Source: Halicephalobus mephisto
Lineage: Eukaryota; Nematoda; Chromadorea; Rhabditida; Panagrolaimidae
Length of the DNA: 64,000 nt
Assembly (NCBI GenBank): GCA_009193035.1
Contig: SWDT01000073.1
Location: forward strand, 62,001 to 126,000
Direction: 5' to 3'
Part shown: piece after piece, positions 1 through 10,710 of the stretch
Numbering within the stretch: the first letter of the stretch is position 1
Layout: every line of letters starts with the position of its first letter
Position numbers and translations under genes: made by a program
Notes under the pieces: model-generated
The model's database searches: none
What the model saw: the letters and a program-made list of their open reading frames with translations, nothing else
Told to the model about the DNA's origin: nothing

Positions 1-296
1 AAGATTATCCGAGAATAAGTATACTCCTCAATGCTCAATTGACCGATCTGCATTATTTACTGTCGATAAAAGCTGATTCTATAACAAAGCTCAAATCTTT
101 CCCAAGCACCATCCTCACAATATCCAATCCTGAAAATGCCGAACAAGAAACAAAATCAACTGAAGAACCTCAGTTAATCATAGCAACATCGCACCTTGAT
201 ATTCCTCCAAGTTCCCAAACACTGAACAACCATCATAATTCAGACGGTCCCAAAGAACTCCGCAACAAATACCCTGGAGAGCAAGCCAGGATATAA
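1..296 (+). CDS. 3' end of an unidentified gene (partial)
   Basis: An open frame enters from the left edge without a start codon and runs to a TAA at 294-296, giving about 97 residues. I take it as the last exon of a gene that begins outside the window. The visible part is polar, rich in Ser, Thr, Asn, Pro and Glu, and shows no domain I recognise. The open frame over its whole length and the absence of a good ATG favour an exon rather than a chance ORF, but nothing else proves it. The next gene, rpl-43, is on the opposite strand and converges on it about 110 bases away. Confidence 0.45.
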   Translation, partial: DYPRISILLNAQLTDLHYLLSIKADSITKLKSFPSTILTISNPENAEQETKSTEEPQLIIATSHLDIPPSSQTLNNHHNSDGPKELRNKYPGEQARI

Positions 297-405
297 AGAT
301 CCATTAAACCCTCTACAGATACACGTATCGTGCATCCACACCAGATGACCCCGATCTATTCGAAATTTTTATAAACAAACAACCAACATTAGTCCATAGA
401 ACAAA

Positions 406-908
406 TTAGGTCTCCTTCAACTCACGAAGACGACGGACAGTACTGCGAACAGTGGCAGCGGTCACCGTGCTGTATACGTAGGCTCCTCCAGCGACGGTCT
501 TGTGGCACTTGGCGCACTTCCAGATACCGACGACTTGACGTTTCATCGCCTCCTGTAAATTGAAACGAGTTAGAATTCCCTGCGAATGCCGTTCACATAT
601 GAAACTAACCTTTCCACAGAAAGCACAAGTGTACTTTGAGTGCTGGGTGATCTCCATCTGCTTGATTTGCTTACGGAGAGAAGCACCATAACGAGTGCCG
701 TACTTTCCGACGATTCCGACCTTCTTCGTGCGCTTTCCCTGAAATTTACCAATTAATAAAAAAGGAACGAGGGAAAAGCAAAAGTGAAGCAAGATTGTTG
801 ATATAAAAATTGGACCGAAAATGAGTTAAATTTCGTTTTCACCAGGAAAAATAGTGCAATTACGGACTTAGCTAATTTACGGATAAGACTAAAGAGGAAA
901 CTCACCAT
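406..908 (-). CDS. rpl-43: 60S ribosomal protein L37a / eL43
   Basis: This encodes the small zinc-ribbon protein eL43 of the cytosolic large ribosomal subunit. The exons on the minus strand are 908-906, 738-610 and 552-406, giving 92 residues, the usual family length. The mature start reads [20 protein letters not shown]. The zinc ribbon is the CxxC pair in YTCAFCGK followed by the pair in WKCAKCHK, and the C-terminus reads [13 protein letters not shown]. Coding exon 1 holds only the ATG, with the GTGAGT donor right behind it. The second intron (553-609) is 57 nt and stays open in frame, so a naive ORF reads through it. The call is certain; only the 5' UTR extent is unknown. Confidence 0.97.
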
Positions 909-2896
909 CTTAACGGAGAATAGAAGTAGAAACTTGTAAAAAGCCTCTCTGACGATGAATAACAGAAAAGAGAAGAGCAGCGAGCTGACGAGTACCGTTC
1001 TCAGGGAAAGTCGTGTCGGGAGTTCCCGAAAGTCCACTAGCTGTCAGAGACGAACTTCCCTGTGGTTTTTTATGACTTTAATTTCTTCTTTTTCCTCTTT
1101 TTCTTATTTTACTTTTGTTCAATTTTGTTTATTTTTAATCCTAATCGAATCATAATTATAATTTAAGATTGTTGTCAACTATTTGACAAAATTTGGATTT
1201 TCTGACGCATTGTCATTCCAACTTGAGCTAATCATCGAAGGATCTCGCTAGCTGTCGTCCAGATGGGCTTTCGATAGTTGTCCAAGTTTTTCACATGGGA
1301 ATTTGTTTGACGTGGATACTGTAATTTCGGAACAATTTTGCCCTCGATTGTCCTTTGTTGTTTTGGATCAGCATTTGTTGGCTCGAGAGTTCAAAGGTCT
1401 TCCGATTTGGGATTATGTCACAGCTTGCATGGAAATCGTGACCTCCTACAGTGCAACTTTGATATCCAAAAAGAATCCGCTTCACTAATTTGCATAATAT
1501 TGCACTAATGAGTCTGATTTACCGAAGAATATTTATCCGCGATTTCTGCTTTGTCTCAGAAGCTGCCATAATTCACGGTCAATTAGTTTTTTCCAAAAAT
1601 AGATGAATCAATCATGTTTGGCACTTTCTTTTTAGATTGGTCCAAGTGACCCGAAATTGCTTGCGCAAGAGGCCCGGCCAACAAGCGAGTCATGTTGTCT
1701 GATTTCCCTAGTTTAGCACCTGCGGATCGGAACATCTGCCCGGATCGTTCTCCTCTCGACCAAGATTATCCATGACGCAAACGAAGTTGCTTCCGTGCGG
1801 GAAGATAACAAATCCTGGGACATACATAAGCGGAAAAAAAGATTCAAAGTTCTTCACAAGGTGACTACTCTTCTGATGTGTGGTTTATTCTTGATATGTT
1901 TTCGTATCGATTATTTTCATGCAAGTCTAGTCTTTTTCAATCTCTTCATCCACTACGTCTAATTGAAACACGATTCACCCTTCGGGTAATCTCAATTTAC
2001 AGTCTTGGAACAACAAATGTCAGCTTCCTCGTCCTGGATTGTGCCAACATGCATTTCCTTGATTGCACGACAATCGGTCGTCCAGATTATCCCTAAAATC
2101 CGGGTATTCCATATTTCGATGTTTCCATCGAAAAATTTGCCATTGCACAACGACTAATGAATAAGCAGTCAAAACAATGGTGCGTGGTTACTTCAAGGGT
2201 CTCGGTCATTGACGGTCAAGTGCTCTTCAAGTTGATTCTTCATGTTTTCTTGGTTCATTCGAAACTCATTGCGTGTTGATTGGCTTGAAGAATTTTATTT
2301 AGGTTTTTCATGGGGAATGTTCCTGGATAGGATCCCGGATGACCTCTTGATTAGCCCCGTTTTGAGGATTGCGCAATGGAAGGGTAACAAGCTGACCTGT
2401 TGACCTTGTTCGTGGGATCGGATTTGTAACGAGATCTCGCGAGAAGAGGTTAGATTAAGTGGAGGGTCCAGATGCAGCTTGAAACAAGGATTTGGACAAT
2501 TGCCGGTTATGCAACGATCAGGTGGAAGGAAATTGCAAAAATCACGAGAATGACCAAGTTGTGTTTAAATTTCCTGATCCCTTCAGCTTCTGAATAGGGT
2601 TATATTGACATCCGGTTAGTTTGCGGCTTAAAATCCAGGATGAAGCCATTAATTGGCGGCGATTTTCGGTCAATTTTCTCTCGAGGAAAAAAGTGAGAAA
2701 ACACTTTTAATTCCATTTACAGTTTCTCAAGGAAGCTCACTTGATTTCCTACAGACTGTCTCCAAAAGGCAGATGTGGTCCAATATCGGAGTTACGCAAT
2801 GGTTGGACAAAATGGCTAGTCTTTTTGGGCCTGACCGAGCTCGTCCGGTCATGTTCTTTCAGAGATATCGTACTTCTTCCGGAAAACGCTCCGCCC
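909..2896. other. 2-kb intergenic stretch upstream of the Scratch-family gene
   Basis: No coding exon could be supported on either strand here. The left end, about 910-1060, is the presumed 5' UTR and promoter of rpl-43. The rest has higher GC than most non-coding DNA in this window and carries Snail-type E-box cores (CACCTG near 1719, CAGGTG near 2519), so it may hold control regions for the Scratch-family gene at 2957. The ORFs present are short, weak in codon bias and lack convincing splice partners. Confidence 0.5.
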
Positions 2897-2953
2897 ATGG
2901 AGTACTTGCTGAAGAGCTTCGAGAGTCTTGCCACAAGTTTTTGTTCTTGTTGA
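2897..2953 (+). other. upstream ORF in the presumed 5' leader of the Scratch-family gene
   Basis: An ATG at 2897 opens an 18-codon frame (MEYLLKSFESLATSFCSC) ending in TGA at 2951-2953. The main ATG follows after a single codon (ATC) in the same frame. It could act as a uORF that lowers initiation at 2957, or readthrough of the TGA could give an N-terminally extended protein. That it lies within the transcript is inferred from its closeness to the main start and a possible acceptor (TTCTTTCAG) near 2862. Confidence 0.35.
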
Positions 2954-2956
2954 ATC

Positions 2957-4894
2957 ATGGACGAAGCTGCTGCCAAGAATTTCATGTTGCCTGGGATTCT
3001 GCCCGGTCCCAGAGCCCTGCTGCCCCCGATGACGGGGTTCGGGGGGGTCAGACCCATCGGGTGTCCATCCGTAGTGTTCCCCCAGAACTTACTAGACATC
3101 ACCAGACTCCAAGCCATGTGTTGTAAGTCATTTTACTGTAAAATTAAAAAACTTCCAAATATACTGTATTTTACAAATTAAAGTTTTATTTTTATTTTTA
3201 ACAATAAAATTCATTTTTGATGAAATCGTCAAGTGTCTTTTTTGTCGTCTTCGAAAATCCGGCACTTTACCGAAAATTTTCCAAACTTTGGAAGCCCACT
3301 CGAAGCGGACGAAAGGAGCAACAATGAAATCCGGAAATCCCGTGTTTCATAGCGCAACAACTGTCTCCAATTTTCTTCAAAAACCAAATAAAAATATTTA
3401 AAAACCATTACATGTAAATTTGCATATTTTAACACGAAATTTAGATGTTTTTAAATTTGAAAAAGTACTTAGAATACGGTAATTAAGATCATGGGTTGTA
3501 CATCTGAAGTCAGAATTAATCTGTAGCATCTACGGCGTTGATTACTGTATTTGGATAATTTTGGAAATTTAAAAATATTTAAATTCCGCCTCAGGGTTTG
3601 ATATTTAAAAAAAAACACCTAAAATACAGTAATCAAACTTGTAAGTTATGCTTCCGAAGTCAGAATGGACCTTCGGAATCCAAAGGTTCAGAATCTACGG
3701 ACTTGGTTACTGTACTGTAGATAATTTTGAAAATTTAAAAATATTTAAATTCCGCCTCAGGGCTTGATATTTAAAAAATTGAAAATCTTTTAGCTCTTCA
3801 ACTTTATTTAATAAATGCTGTCAAAAATCAAGCACCAACAATTTCATCGGAGAAAATTGTTGCCAATTCGACGACGGATTTTGTTCCAAAGGTGGGTAAT
3901 TTTCGAGATGGATAACTTCCGACATTTGTTTCTGACTATTTATTCGTCAAAAGTAAAATGCAACAATTATTCTGACATTTGTTACTCTTTACAGAAAGAA
4001 CCAAGTACTCCACCAAAGACCCAGTTTTCGATAGAGGACTTGCTGAAGTCGACGATTCAGTCGAGGAACAACTCCACTTCACCGGTTGAAGATCGGAAGG
4101 AATCCAATTCCTCGACTACAGTAGACTACACTGTTGATGATCTGCAGTGGTCTGATGGGAGATGCAAAAGAAGACTTCAGACCCCGGAGAGCCAGGGGGC
4201 CTCGAGTTCCAGTTCCGACGGCCCCCAATGGAGACACAAGTGCGACCAGTGCGGGAGACACTACGCCACGAGTTCCAACCTCTCCCGACACAAACAGACC
4301 CATCGGAGCTTAGATGGACCTCACGCCAAGAAATGCCCCTACTGCGACAGGGTCTATGTATCCATGCCTGCAATGAGGTAAATCATCTTCTACAGTAATC
4401 CTATTACAGTAATATTCCAGTATGCATTTACTAACACATTCCGCCAACAACAAGTGCGAAATTTGTGGAAAAAATTTCTCTCGACCATGGCTTCTCAAAG
4501 GTCACATGAGATCACACACAGGTCAAAAACCCTTCGGCTGTGCCCATTGCGGAAAAGCCTTTGCTGACAGGAGTAACTTGAGAGCTCATATGCATACTCA
4601 TACAGGTCAGTTTTTCCTTTAAAATTTTAGTTAATGCCACAAGTTCAAAAAATCATTCAGTTGGAAAATTTTCGAGAGGGTATTTTAGAAAAATGACAAA
4701 ATGCGAACAAGATTCTCTAATCCAGGATTACTTTAAAATTCTGTCTTTTGAAAATCAAAAATAGGATAATTCTAGGAGAAAAGAAACATCAATGTTGGCA
4801 TTGTGGAAAACTGTTCGCCCTCAAGAGTTACCTAAACAAGCACATCGAATCTGCCTGTACCGTCATCAAGTACGGTAACCAAGTCAAGAGCTGA
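2957..4894 (+). CDS. scrt-1: Scratch/Snail-family C2H2 zinc-finger transcription factor
   Basis: This is a nuclear repressor of the Snail superfamily that would bind CAGGTG-type E-boxes. Exons 2957-3122, 3794-3891, 3995-4377, 4421-4605 and 4776-4894 join in phase to 316 residues. Five C2H2 fingers fill the C-terminal half. Finger 1 reads [20 protein letters not shown] and finger 4 reads [19 protein letters not shown]. The fifth ends in Cys instead of His ([11 protein letters not shown]), as in Scratch proteins. The stretch YVSMPAM at the end of finger 2 also favours Scratch over Snail. The first exon ([18 protein letters not shown]...) lacks the usual SNAG start, but its GTAAGT donor joins the second exon in the correct phase, which supports it. 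A ces-1-like identity is the main alternative. Confidence 0.9.
3460..3780. repeat. tandem duplication (~155-165 bp unit) in intron 1 of the Scratch-family gene
   Basis: Two similar blocks lie head to tail at about 3460-3612 and 3613-3776. Each has an ACxGTAAT motif, then GAAGTCAGAAT, CTACGG, a GTTACTGTA/GATTACTGTA block and the 3' end TTAAATTCCGCCTCAGGG followed by TTGATATTTAAAA. Identity is highest in the last 60 bases. It is intronic and I see no coding potential. Confidence 0.75.
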
Positions 4895-5009
4895 ATCATC
4901 ACGTCGTGCAAATTAGTGCAATTCCGAGATTCTTAGTCAATAAATTCTTATCCTCGTTCAAATTTGCAAAAAAAAACAAGTTAAAAATTGCAAAAAAACA
5001 AGTTAAAAA

Positions 5010-6147
5010 TCAAGGTTTCGAGTTGCCTTGTAAAGTGCCGTTCTGGTAGTCGTATTCCTTCAGTTTTTTCCACAAAGGAGCGACACTTGTGATGGGTTTT
5101 CCATTAAGAAGACAGTACTTCTCAAGGAGCTTCTGAAATACCTTATCTATTACAGTAATCAAGCAGAAGAACTTACAGAAGCACTAACAGTGGCTATAGC
5201 TCTCGGTCCCCAGAAGTAGTGGTACACAGGGTCTGTTCTTTCTAGTTCACTTATCGTTCGACGGATCCATTCTTGTTTAACAAAAAGAGGGGATTTCCCA
5301 GAAATCAACTTAGAGACGACATCTTGGGCAATTTCCAACTTATTGATGAGGAAGTCGTTGAGGATATCGCTATTGACGGACCAGTTGTCTTGTCTCTCCC
5401 TTCCGGACATCATGATTATCGTCAAAACCGGAAACAACAAAGCTTCTTCATCTTTCGTTCTCTGTTGTATAATACGTCGTTCTGCGGCTCCTCCATCGTC
5501 GATCTGTTCATGGTCAAGTTTGCCTTCGAAAAGATCGGCAAGAACGGCTGTTTCGGCGATTAATTTGTTTCTGACGGTGAAGCAATGATTTAGTCCACAA
5601 TGCACCAACTAAATTTAAATTACTTAAAAACTAATTTGTCAAGCACAACTCACATTGTATCCGAACAAGTGTTCCATGTTGTCCAATATGATTCGAAGTC
5701 CGTCTTGCCAATTTCCTTTGTTTTTCTTGTTCAAAAACGGTTTCAATTCGCTTTCTTTGAAGACTCCCTTATGGCTGAGGGATAAAGCAACTGACATTGC
5801 TTTATTCACGTATTCCACTTCCCTGTACTTGTCCTGGAAAACAATTATATGAAATTAATAATTAAAAGTTTAAAATTTACAAAAAGATCATCAGCTTCTT
5901 CGTCTTCCTGTTCTACGTCTTCTCTGGGTTTCTTTGCCTTCGAATTCCCCTTTGATTTGTGAGATTTCTGGGATTTATGTCGATGAGAAGGTCCAGGTTC
6001 ATCCTGAAATGGAAATTCATATATGAAACATAATTCTAAAAATGTAGAGAATTAAAAAATCAAATTTCCCACTTCTTCCATGTCATCATCAACGATGAAA
6101 TCTGAAATGTCTTCAGAAGCTGAACGTCTTCTCCGAGATCGGGGCAT
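5010..6147 (-). CDS. NSMCE3: MAGE-domain protein, NSE3 / NSMCE3 homolog of the SMC5/6 complex
   Basis: NSE3/MAGE proteins pair with the NSE1 RING ligase in the SMC5/6 DNA-repair complex. Exons on the minus strand are 6147-6073, 6003-5881, 5833-5654, 5608-5177 and 5132-5010, all joined in phase 0, giving 310 residues. Residues 1-66 are an Arg/Ser/Lys- and acid-rich tail. Residues 67-300 form the MAGE homology domain, with the diagnostic FWGPRA motif near residue 260 and the tandem winged-helix pattern around it. The C-terminus (GKPITSVAPLWKKLKEY) is typical of the single-copy invertebrate MAGE. It lies 347 bases downstream of lin-28 on the same strand, so co-transcription is possible but not shown. 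Confidence 0.9.
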
Positions 6148-6366
6148 TCTGAATCTTCGACGGAGATTCCGGCTTCAAAGTCCTGAAAAGAATAACTGTA
6201 AAAACGAAATTTTCAAAATCGAAGATAGGAACTCAAACTTCCCGCCAAGATTCAACGCCTCAAAACACTAAAAAATACAGATCGTCAAATTACGAAAATT
6301 CCAGTCAACCAAATTTAATCAAATTTCATTTTCTTCGACATAATCCAAATAACAACTCAACAGTTT

Positions 6367-6374
6367 TCCCTGAG
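6367..6374 (-). promoter_or_regulatory. lin-4/miR-125 seed match (site 1) in the lin-28 3' UTR
   Basis: On the lin-28 strand this reads CTCAGGGA, the full 8-mer complement of the lin-4/miR-125 seed. It lies about 120 bases after the lin-28 stop and upstream of an ATTAAA polyadenylation-type hexamer at 6314-6319. lin-4 regulation of lin-28 through its 3' UTR is established in C. elegans; use of this particular site is inferred. Confidence 0.75.
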
Positions 6375-6404
6375 ATAAACGCGCTTCACCCATATTGATG
6401 TAGT

Positions 6405-6412
6405 TCCCTGAG
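6405..6412 (-). promoter_or_regulatory. lin-4/miR-125 seed match (site 2) in the lin-28 3' UTR
   Basis: This is a second CTCAGGGA 8-mer on the lin-28 strand, 38 bases from site 1, a spacing at which two miRNA sites can act together. It lies about 82 bases past the lin-28 stop codon. No let-7 seed match (CTACCTCA) was found in the same UTR. Confidence 0.75.
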
Positions 6413-6494
6413 CGTCTAGTGATTGTAAAGTTGATAAATAATGTAGATCAAGATTGAGAGATTAAAATAAATATTGTGGTGAGCATTTAGAAAA

Positions 6495-7122
6495 TTAGTT
6501 CCCATTGCCAGCAGTGATTTCAGCTTCGCCCTTGGATTTACGTTCAGATTTCTTGTGGTAATCTGGGCATTCAGCAAGGAGATGGTTTCCAGAATGGCAA
6601 AAGTAGCAGACCTTGCTTTGATCAAACTCCTTCTTGCATTTGGCAGCGACATGGTAACCAAGTTGTCCACATTTGTAGCACCTGAAAATAGCTTCACATA
6701 TCGATTGTTGAATTTTAGGTACCTGATCATTTTGTCTTTTTTCTTCCCCAGAGGACGGATGGAACTTCCCTTGATGTTGCCTTCGTAGCCAATGACGTTA
6801 CAGGCCTCCAATCCGCTCTTGCCGACTCTGACAGTGAACTTGACGGCTTCTCCTTCGTCGAGGCTCCGGAACCCTGGCATTTGAAGTTCACTCTGGAAGG
6901 AATAACAGGATTGAACGGGTTTTAGAAGGGGTAACTTACTTGATGGACAAAGACATCGTGATCGTTGTTGTCGGGCACAAGGAAACCGAATCCCCGAGTG
7001 ACATTGAACCACTTGCATTTGCCTGTCCATTCTTGTCCTGCGAAAGCTTCCATTTCTTCCTTTGTCAAACGTGACTTTGGGATCTCTTCTTCCGTCTTTG
7101 TTGATGGGGTTCCTTTCTCCAT
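6495..7122 (-). CDS. lin-28: LIN-28 RNA-binding heterochronic protein
   Basis: LIN-28 binds let-7 precursors and mRNAs and sets developmental timing. Exons are 7122-6940, 6892-6723 and 6681-6495, giving 179 residues. The cold-shock domain spans about residues 30-110 and includes [15 protein letters not shown] and the DVFVHQ RNP-type segment. Two CCHC knuckles follow: [15 protein letters not shown] and [15 protein letters not shown] Lys/Arg-rich link (RPLGKKKDK) separates the CSD from the knuckles. It is shorter than the roughly 227-residue C. elegans protein, mainly at the termini. The start at 7122 is the ATG of [13 protein letters not shown]. Post-transcriptional control is suggested by two lin-4 seed sites in the 3' UTR. 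Confidence 0.97.
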
Positions 7123-7731
7123 GCCTCACGGCCCGACAACAATCCTCCTCTTCGTCCTGAAATTCGTAAAAATTAAAACATTAAATCAAATCTGCGCAAC
7201 TTGGCCAACAGCCAAGCCAACTGCTGAACCACGACCGCTGTTGCAAATTCGTCCACTTCTCGCGCCAAGACAGCCGCTGAACAAAAGTGAAAGTGGAAGA
7301 ACGCACAAAAGCGGCTACATCACGAGTTCGTCGGACCTGTAGCAGCGACTGTTGGTATGACCCGTTTACCCATCTTTAATATGATTGGTCAGGTTAGTTT
7401 TCGGCAGAGGAATAAAAGATCGATGAGGATATGGGAAAGTCACATGGCATCTGATCAGCAAGATTCCCTCGCAATCAATCGATAGAAAGTGATTGAGAAC
7501 TTAAAAAAATTGGAAAGTTCCCAAAAATATGGGAAAACTGACCGGTCGTAAAAACTGTCTTGAAAGATCATAAATTCTGGCAAAACTGGTCAAATGCCAG
7601 ATGAATTTAGCAAAAAAGGAAAAGCTGTCAAGAGTTTCTTTGTCTCGAAACGAAATCTTGCAAGACCGGTATTGCGCAATTCAATTTTGACTTACGTTTC
7701 TCTTGTTCCTGTACATTTCGAACTTTTTAAA
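7123..7731. other. divergent intergenic region between lin-28 and the innexin gene
   Basis: About 600 bases separate the two divergently transcribed genes. The part near lin-28 (7180-7340) is GC-richer, with runs such as GCCAACAGCCAAGCC. The part near the innexin has an in-frame open stretch upstream of its ATG (from about 7594), which I treat as leader because innexins normally begin MFxxP. No further gene is seen. Confidence 0.5.
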
Positions 7732-9091
7732 ATGTTTGAAATTCCGCAATTGAAGGATCTTTTCAAGTCGTTGAAGAAGACAACCATCGACGATGTTGTT
7801 GATCGTCTTAGCTACTTCTGGACAACCGGCATCTGTCTCTTCTTCGCTATGCTTACTGGTTCGAGGATGACTTTCGGTACACCTATCCAGTGTATGATGC
7901 CTGCGGAGTACTCAGGTAAGCCCTAGTAAGGAATAATATATAACAGTTCGTTTTAGGTGAGTGGAATGACTACGTCCGTCAATTGTGCTACATTACTACT
8001 ACTTACGATAAGCCATACGACGATCAATGGTCTAAGGAAGATGCTGATTCTCATGTTCTCCATGCCTACTACCAATGGGTTCCGATTATTCTCTTTCTGC
8101 AAGGTCTTTCGGTTTATATTCCTCACTTGCTCTGGAAACATCTTCAGAAGTACAACGGTAAGCTTTCAGGCTTTGAAATTCTCAACAAGTTTTACTTTAG
8201 CCATCGACTTTGAATACGTCGTGAATGAAAGCAAGAAGCTACGTTACTCTGTGGCAGGCGACCGCGACAAGGGCATTGTAGATATTGTCGACTACTTGAA
8301 GATGCATCTTTCTTACCAAGGAGCCACCGGAAATGACGGCAGCATTAGATTCGGTGCTTTCAACTCGTTTTTGCACCTGTTTTCAAAGGTTCTTACTATT
8401 ATCGTGGTTATTGGCAACATCGTGTTTATGAACTATTACTTCGGAATGGGCCTTAATTCACTTTGGGGATTGGTCGTAAGTTTGGAGACTTGCTTTAACC
8501 GCACTCATTTGTCTGTTGCAGATGACCTACAATAGTTTCACAAATATTGACTGGCAGGAAACTGGAATATTCCCTCGTGTTGCTTACTGTAACTTTAGTC
8601 AACCGACAATCAACAATGATCTCAATCGCACTGTTCAATGCGTCCTGATGATGAACATGCTGAACGAGAAGATCTTTGTCTTCCTTTGGATGTGGTTTGC
8701 TGTTATCCTCGTTGTCTCTATTGCCAATTTTGTCCACGTCGCCGGCATCTTTGTCCCCTTCCGTCGTCATCGGAAAGCCGACTACTACCTCAGGCCACAC
8801 AAATTCTGCAACGGTTGTGACTCTTCGACTGGCTATGAGCATGTTGAAAATGCTAGCTATGACATTTTTGCTGACACCACGTTAGGTCCTGACGGACTTC
8901 AACTTCTCGATTTCATCAGAGAACACGCCGGTGGCATGGTTGCTTCCCAAATCGCTTGTGCTTTGTTTGATAATTTGAAGATCAGAGCTCCAGATTCCGC
9001 CATCAGCCATGATTCTGGCAGTCTTCCCCGTAATAACATGTACATCATCAACGAGAAGGATTTCATCAACAAAACGGGCAAGAACTTGTAA
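7732..9091 (+). CDS. inx: innexin gap-junction protein
   Basis: Innexins form invertebrate gap junctions and hemichannels. Exons 7732-7915, 7957-8157, 8201-8475 and 8522-9091 give 409 residues. The start MFEIPQLKDLFKSL is typical. Four membrane segments are visible near residues 28-48, 105-125 (with the family signature YYQWVP just ahead of TM2), 190-215 and 275-300. The extracellular loops carry the expected cysteines, for example CMMPAEYSGEW and AYCNFSQP. The cytoplasmic tail after residue 300 is about 110 residues long. The last codons (TTGTAAGT) overlap a good splice-donor sequence, so a longer spliced tail is conceivable, but no downstream exon is apparent before the converging phosphatase gene. 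Which C. elegans inx it matches cannot be told. Confidence 0.95.
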
Positions 9092-9188
9092 GTTTGGAAT
9101 TTTGTAATTTTTGATTCCTGTTTGATTGCGGGTAATAGTCTCGATAATCTGGTTTTACTAATTTATAAAGTTTATAGTACACCCAAAG

Positions 9189-10408
9189 TTAATTATGGCT
9201 GAGATTTCTGGGTTGTATTGTTCTTTGGTACTTGTTTTGCAGCTTCCCATCATAAAAGATGAACCTGGCGTTTTCCTTGGTCAGTTTGACGTTGACGAAT
9301 CCACCGTTGGAGAACCCGAGTTGTGAAAAGGGGTTCCAGCCAGTCGGATACCGGAAAATAAGAGATCCTTCGGGAATATTCTTGATGTTCTTACTTGACC
9401 TGTCACTTCTGGAACTGGCCCCGGAGACGATATAGGTCATCGAGGTCCCGTCTGTCTCATTGTTGTGTTGCAACAACTAAATTTTAAGTTTTACTTTTCC
9501 GAATCAAAACTTACTTGAAGATCATGATCGTGTCCTGCAAAGTAGGCTGAAACGTTGTATTTTCTTAGCAATGGATCCAATCGGTTGATGAGACAAATAT
9601 TTGGACCATGTTCACAGACGGAGTAGATAGGGTAATGACCACCCACGAACAAGTAATCCGCACTAAATTTGTTATAGTTATTTTTTAAATTTAATGACTT
9701 ACGTGGAAGTGGCTAATTCGTTTTCTATCCAGGCCCATTGTTTGTCTGCTGCTTGAGGATCTGCAGGATGATCAGGGACGAGTTTCTCGTGGAAGATCCA
9801 GGAAATGATGTCACTTCCTCCGACGTCGATGCAATTGCCGCAAAGTTGGATTGTGTCGATGAGAACAAATTGGACAGAAGTAGTGGAAGTGTTGGGGGTT
9901 CCGAAAGTGTACTTGACAGAGTAATAGAGACTGGGGAAGGTCCACAAGTTGCTCCGATGGGTGTGTTCAATCTCGGCAGACACGTTTCCCAAGTGATCGT
10001 GATTCCCGGCAATGACGTACCAAGGGATGTAGACTTGACCGTAAGGGTCCTCAAAGCTTCTCCAGAAACGACTGTCCTTCAAGTCAGTGACTCCGTTGAA
10101 GTAGAAGTTGTCGCCGAGGTTGACAACAAATTGGGCGTTGTCTTGGGTTATTATCTTCGCCATAGATTTGGCCACTTGCCTCTGGGCAATGGAGGTATAA
10201 AGTGGCGGAGGAAGACCCCCCGTGTCCCCGACAACCATGAAATCCAGAGTGTCCGAAGAAACATGACATCCTGGGTCCTTCGTGCATTGAAGTCTCTCGG
10301 ATGAGAAATTCGTGAAATCTCCCAGAATCAAAGGACAAACTGAAAATAATACTTGACTTTTAATTTAGAAATAAAATTACCCAGAGCGAGAACAGAAATC
10401 AATATCAT
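9189..10408 (-). CDS. ACP5-like: tartrate-resistant (purple) acid phosphatase type 5-like, copy A
   Basis: This is a secreted binuclear metallophosphatase of the ACP5/TRAP family. Exons 10408-10381, 10339-9703, 9662-9515 and 9476-9189 give 366 residues. A signal peptide (MILISVLALVCPLILG) spans the first intron. The five metal-ligand blocks are in order: GDTGG, GDNFYFNGV, GNHDHLG, GGHYPIYS and AGHDHDLQ. The iron-coordinating Tyr is in GDNFY. Length matches the family. A paralog with the same layout lies at 12603-13884 on the same strand, so the two are a tandem duplication now separated by the SL1 foldback block. The gene converges on the innexin, with only 97 bases between stops. Confidence 0.95.
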
Positions 10409-10710
10409 CCTCGATCCAAATAAATCTAAACAATGACTGTGGTTGTCTGCAAAAACAGCACTTTTCCAAACGAGGAAATCGAGGCCAATCAGATACGAGT
10501 GATGAGTCAGGACTGTCGATTCAAAAAACAGCATTGATGCGAGACAAAGACCATGGCTGACGGAGGATAAATGGTCCATTTTGCAACTCTGAATAGAACT
10601 GACTTTTGTGTCCATAGTGATCGATTCAGAGAAACTTGTGCATTGCATTTTCGTAAAAAGGATTACCATGTAATTGCCAGGAAAACCAACGACATTTACT
10701 CAATTCGTCT

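Noticed and set aside
2653..3126. 157-codon + strand ORF over the start of the Scratch-family gene
   Set aside because: It overlaps the first Scratch exon in another frame; only the MDEAAAK frame splices in phase to the zinc-finger exons.
7594..7731. N-terminal extension of the innexin
   Set aside because: Innexins begin near MFxxP; the upstream in-frame stretch looks like leader sequence.
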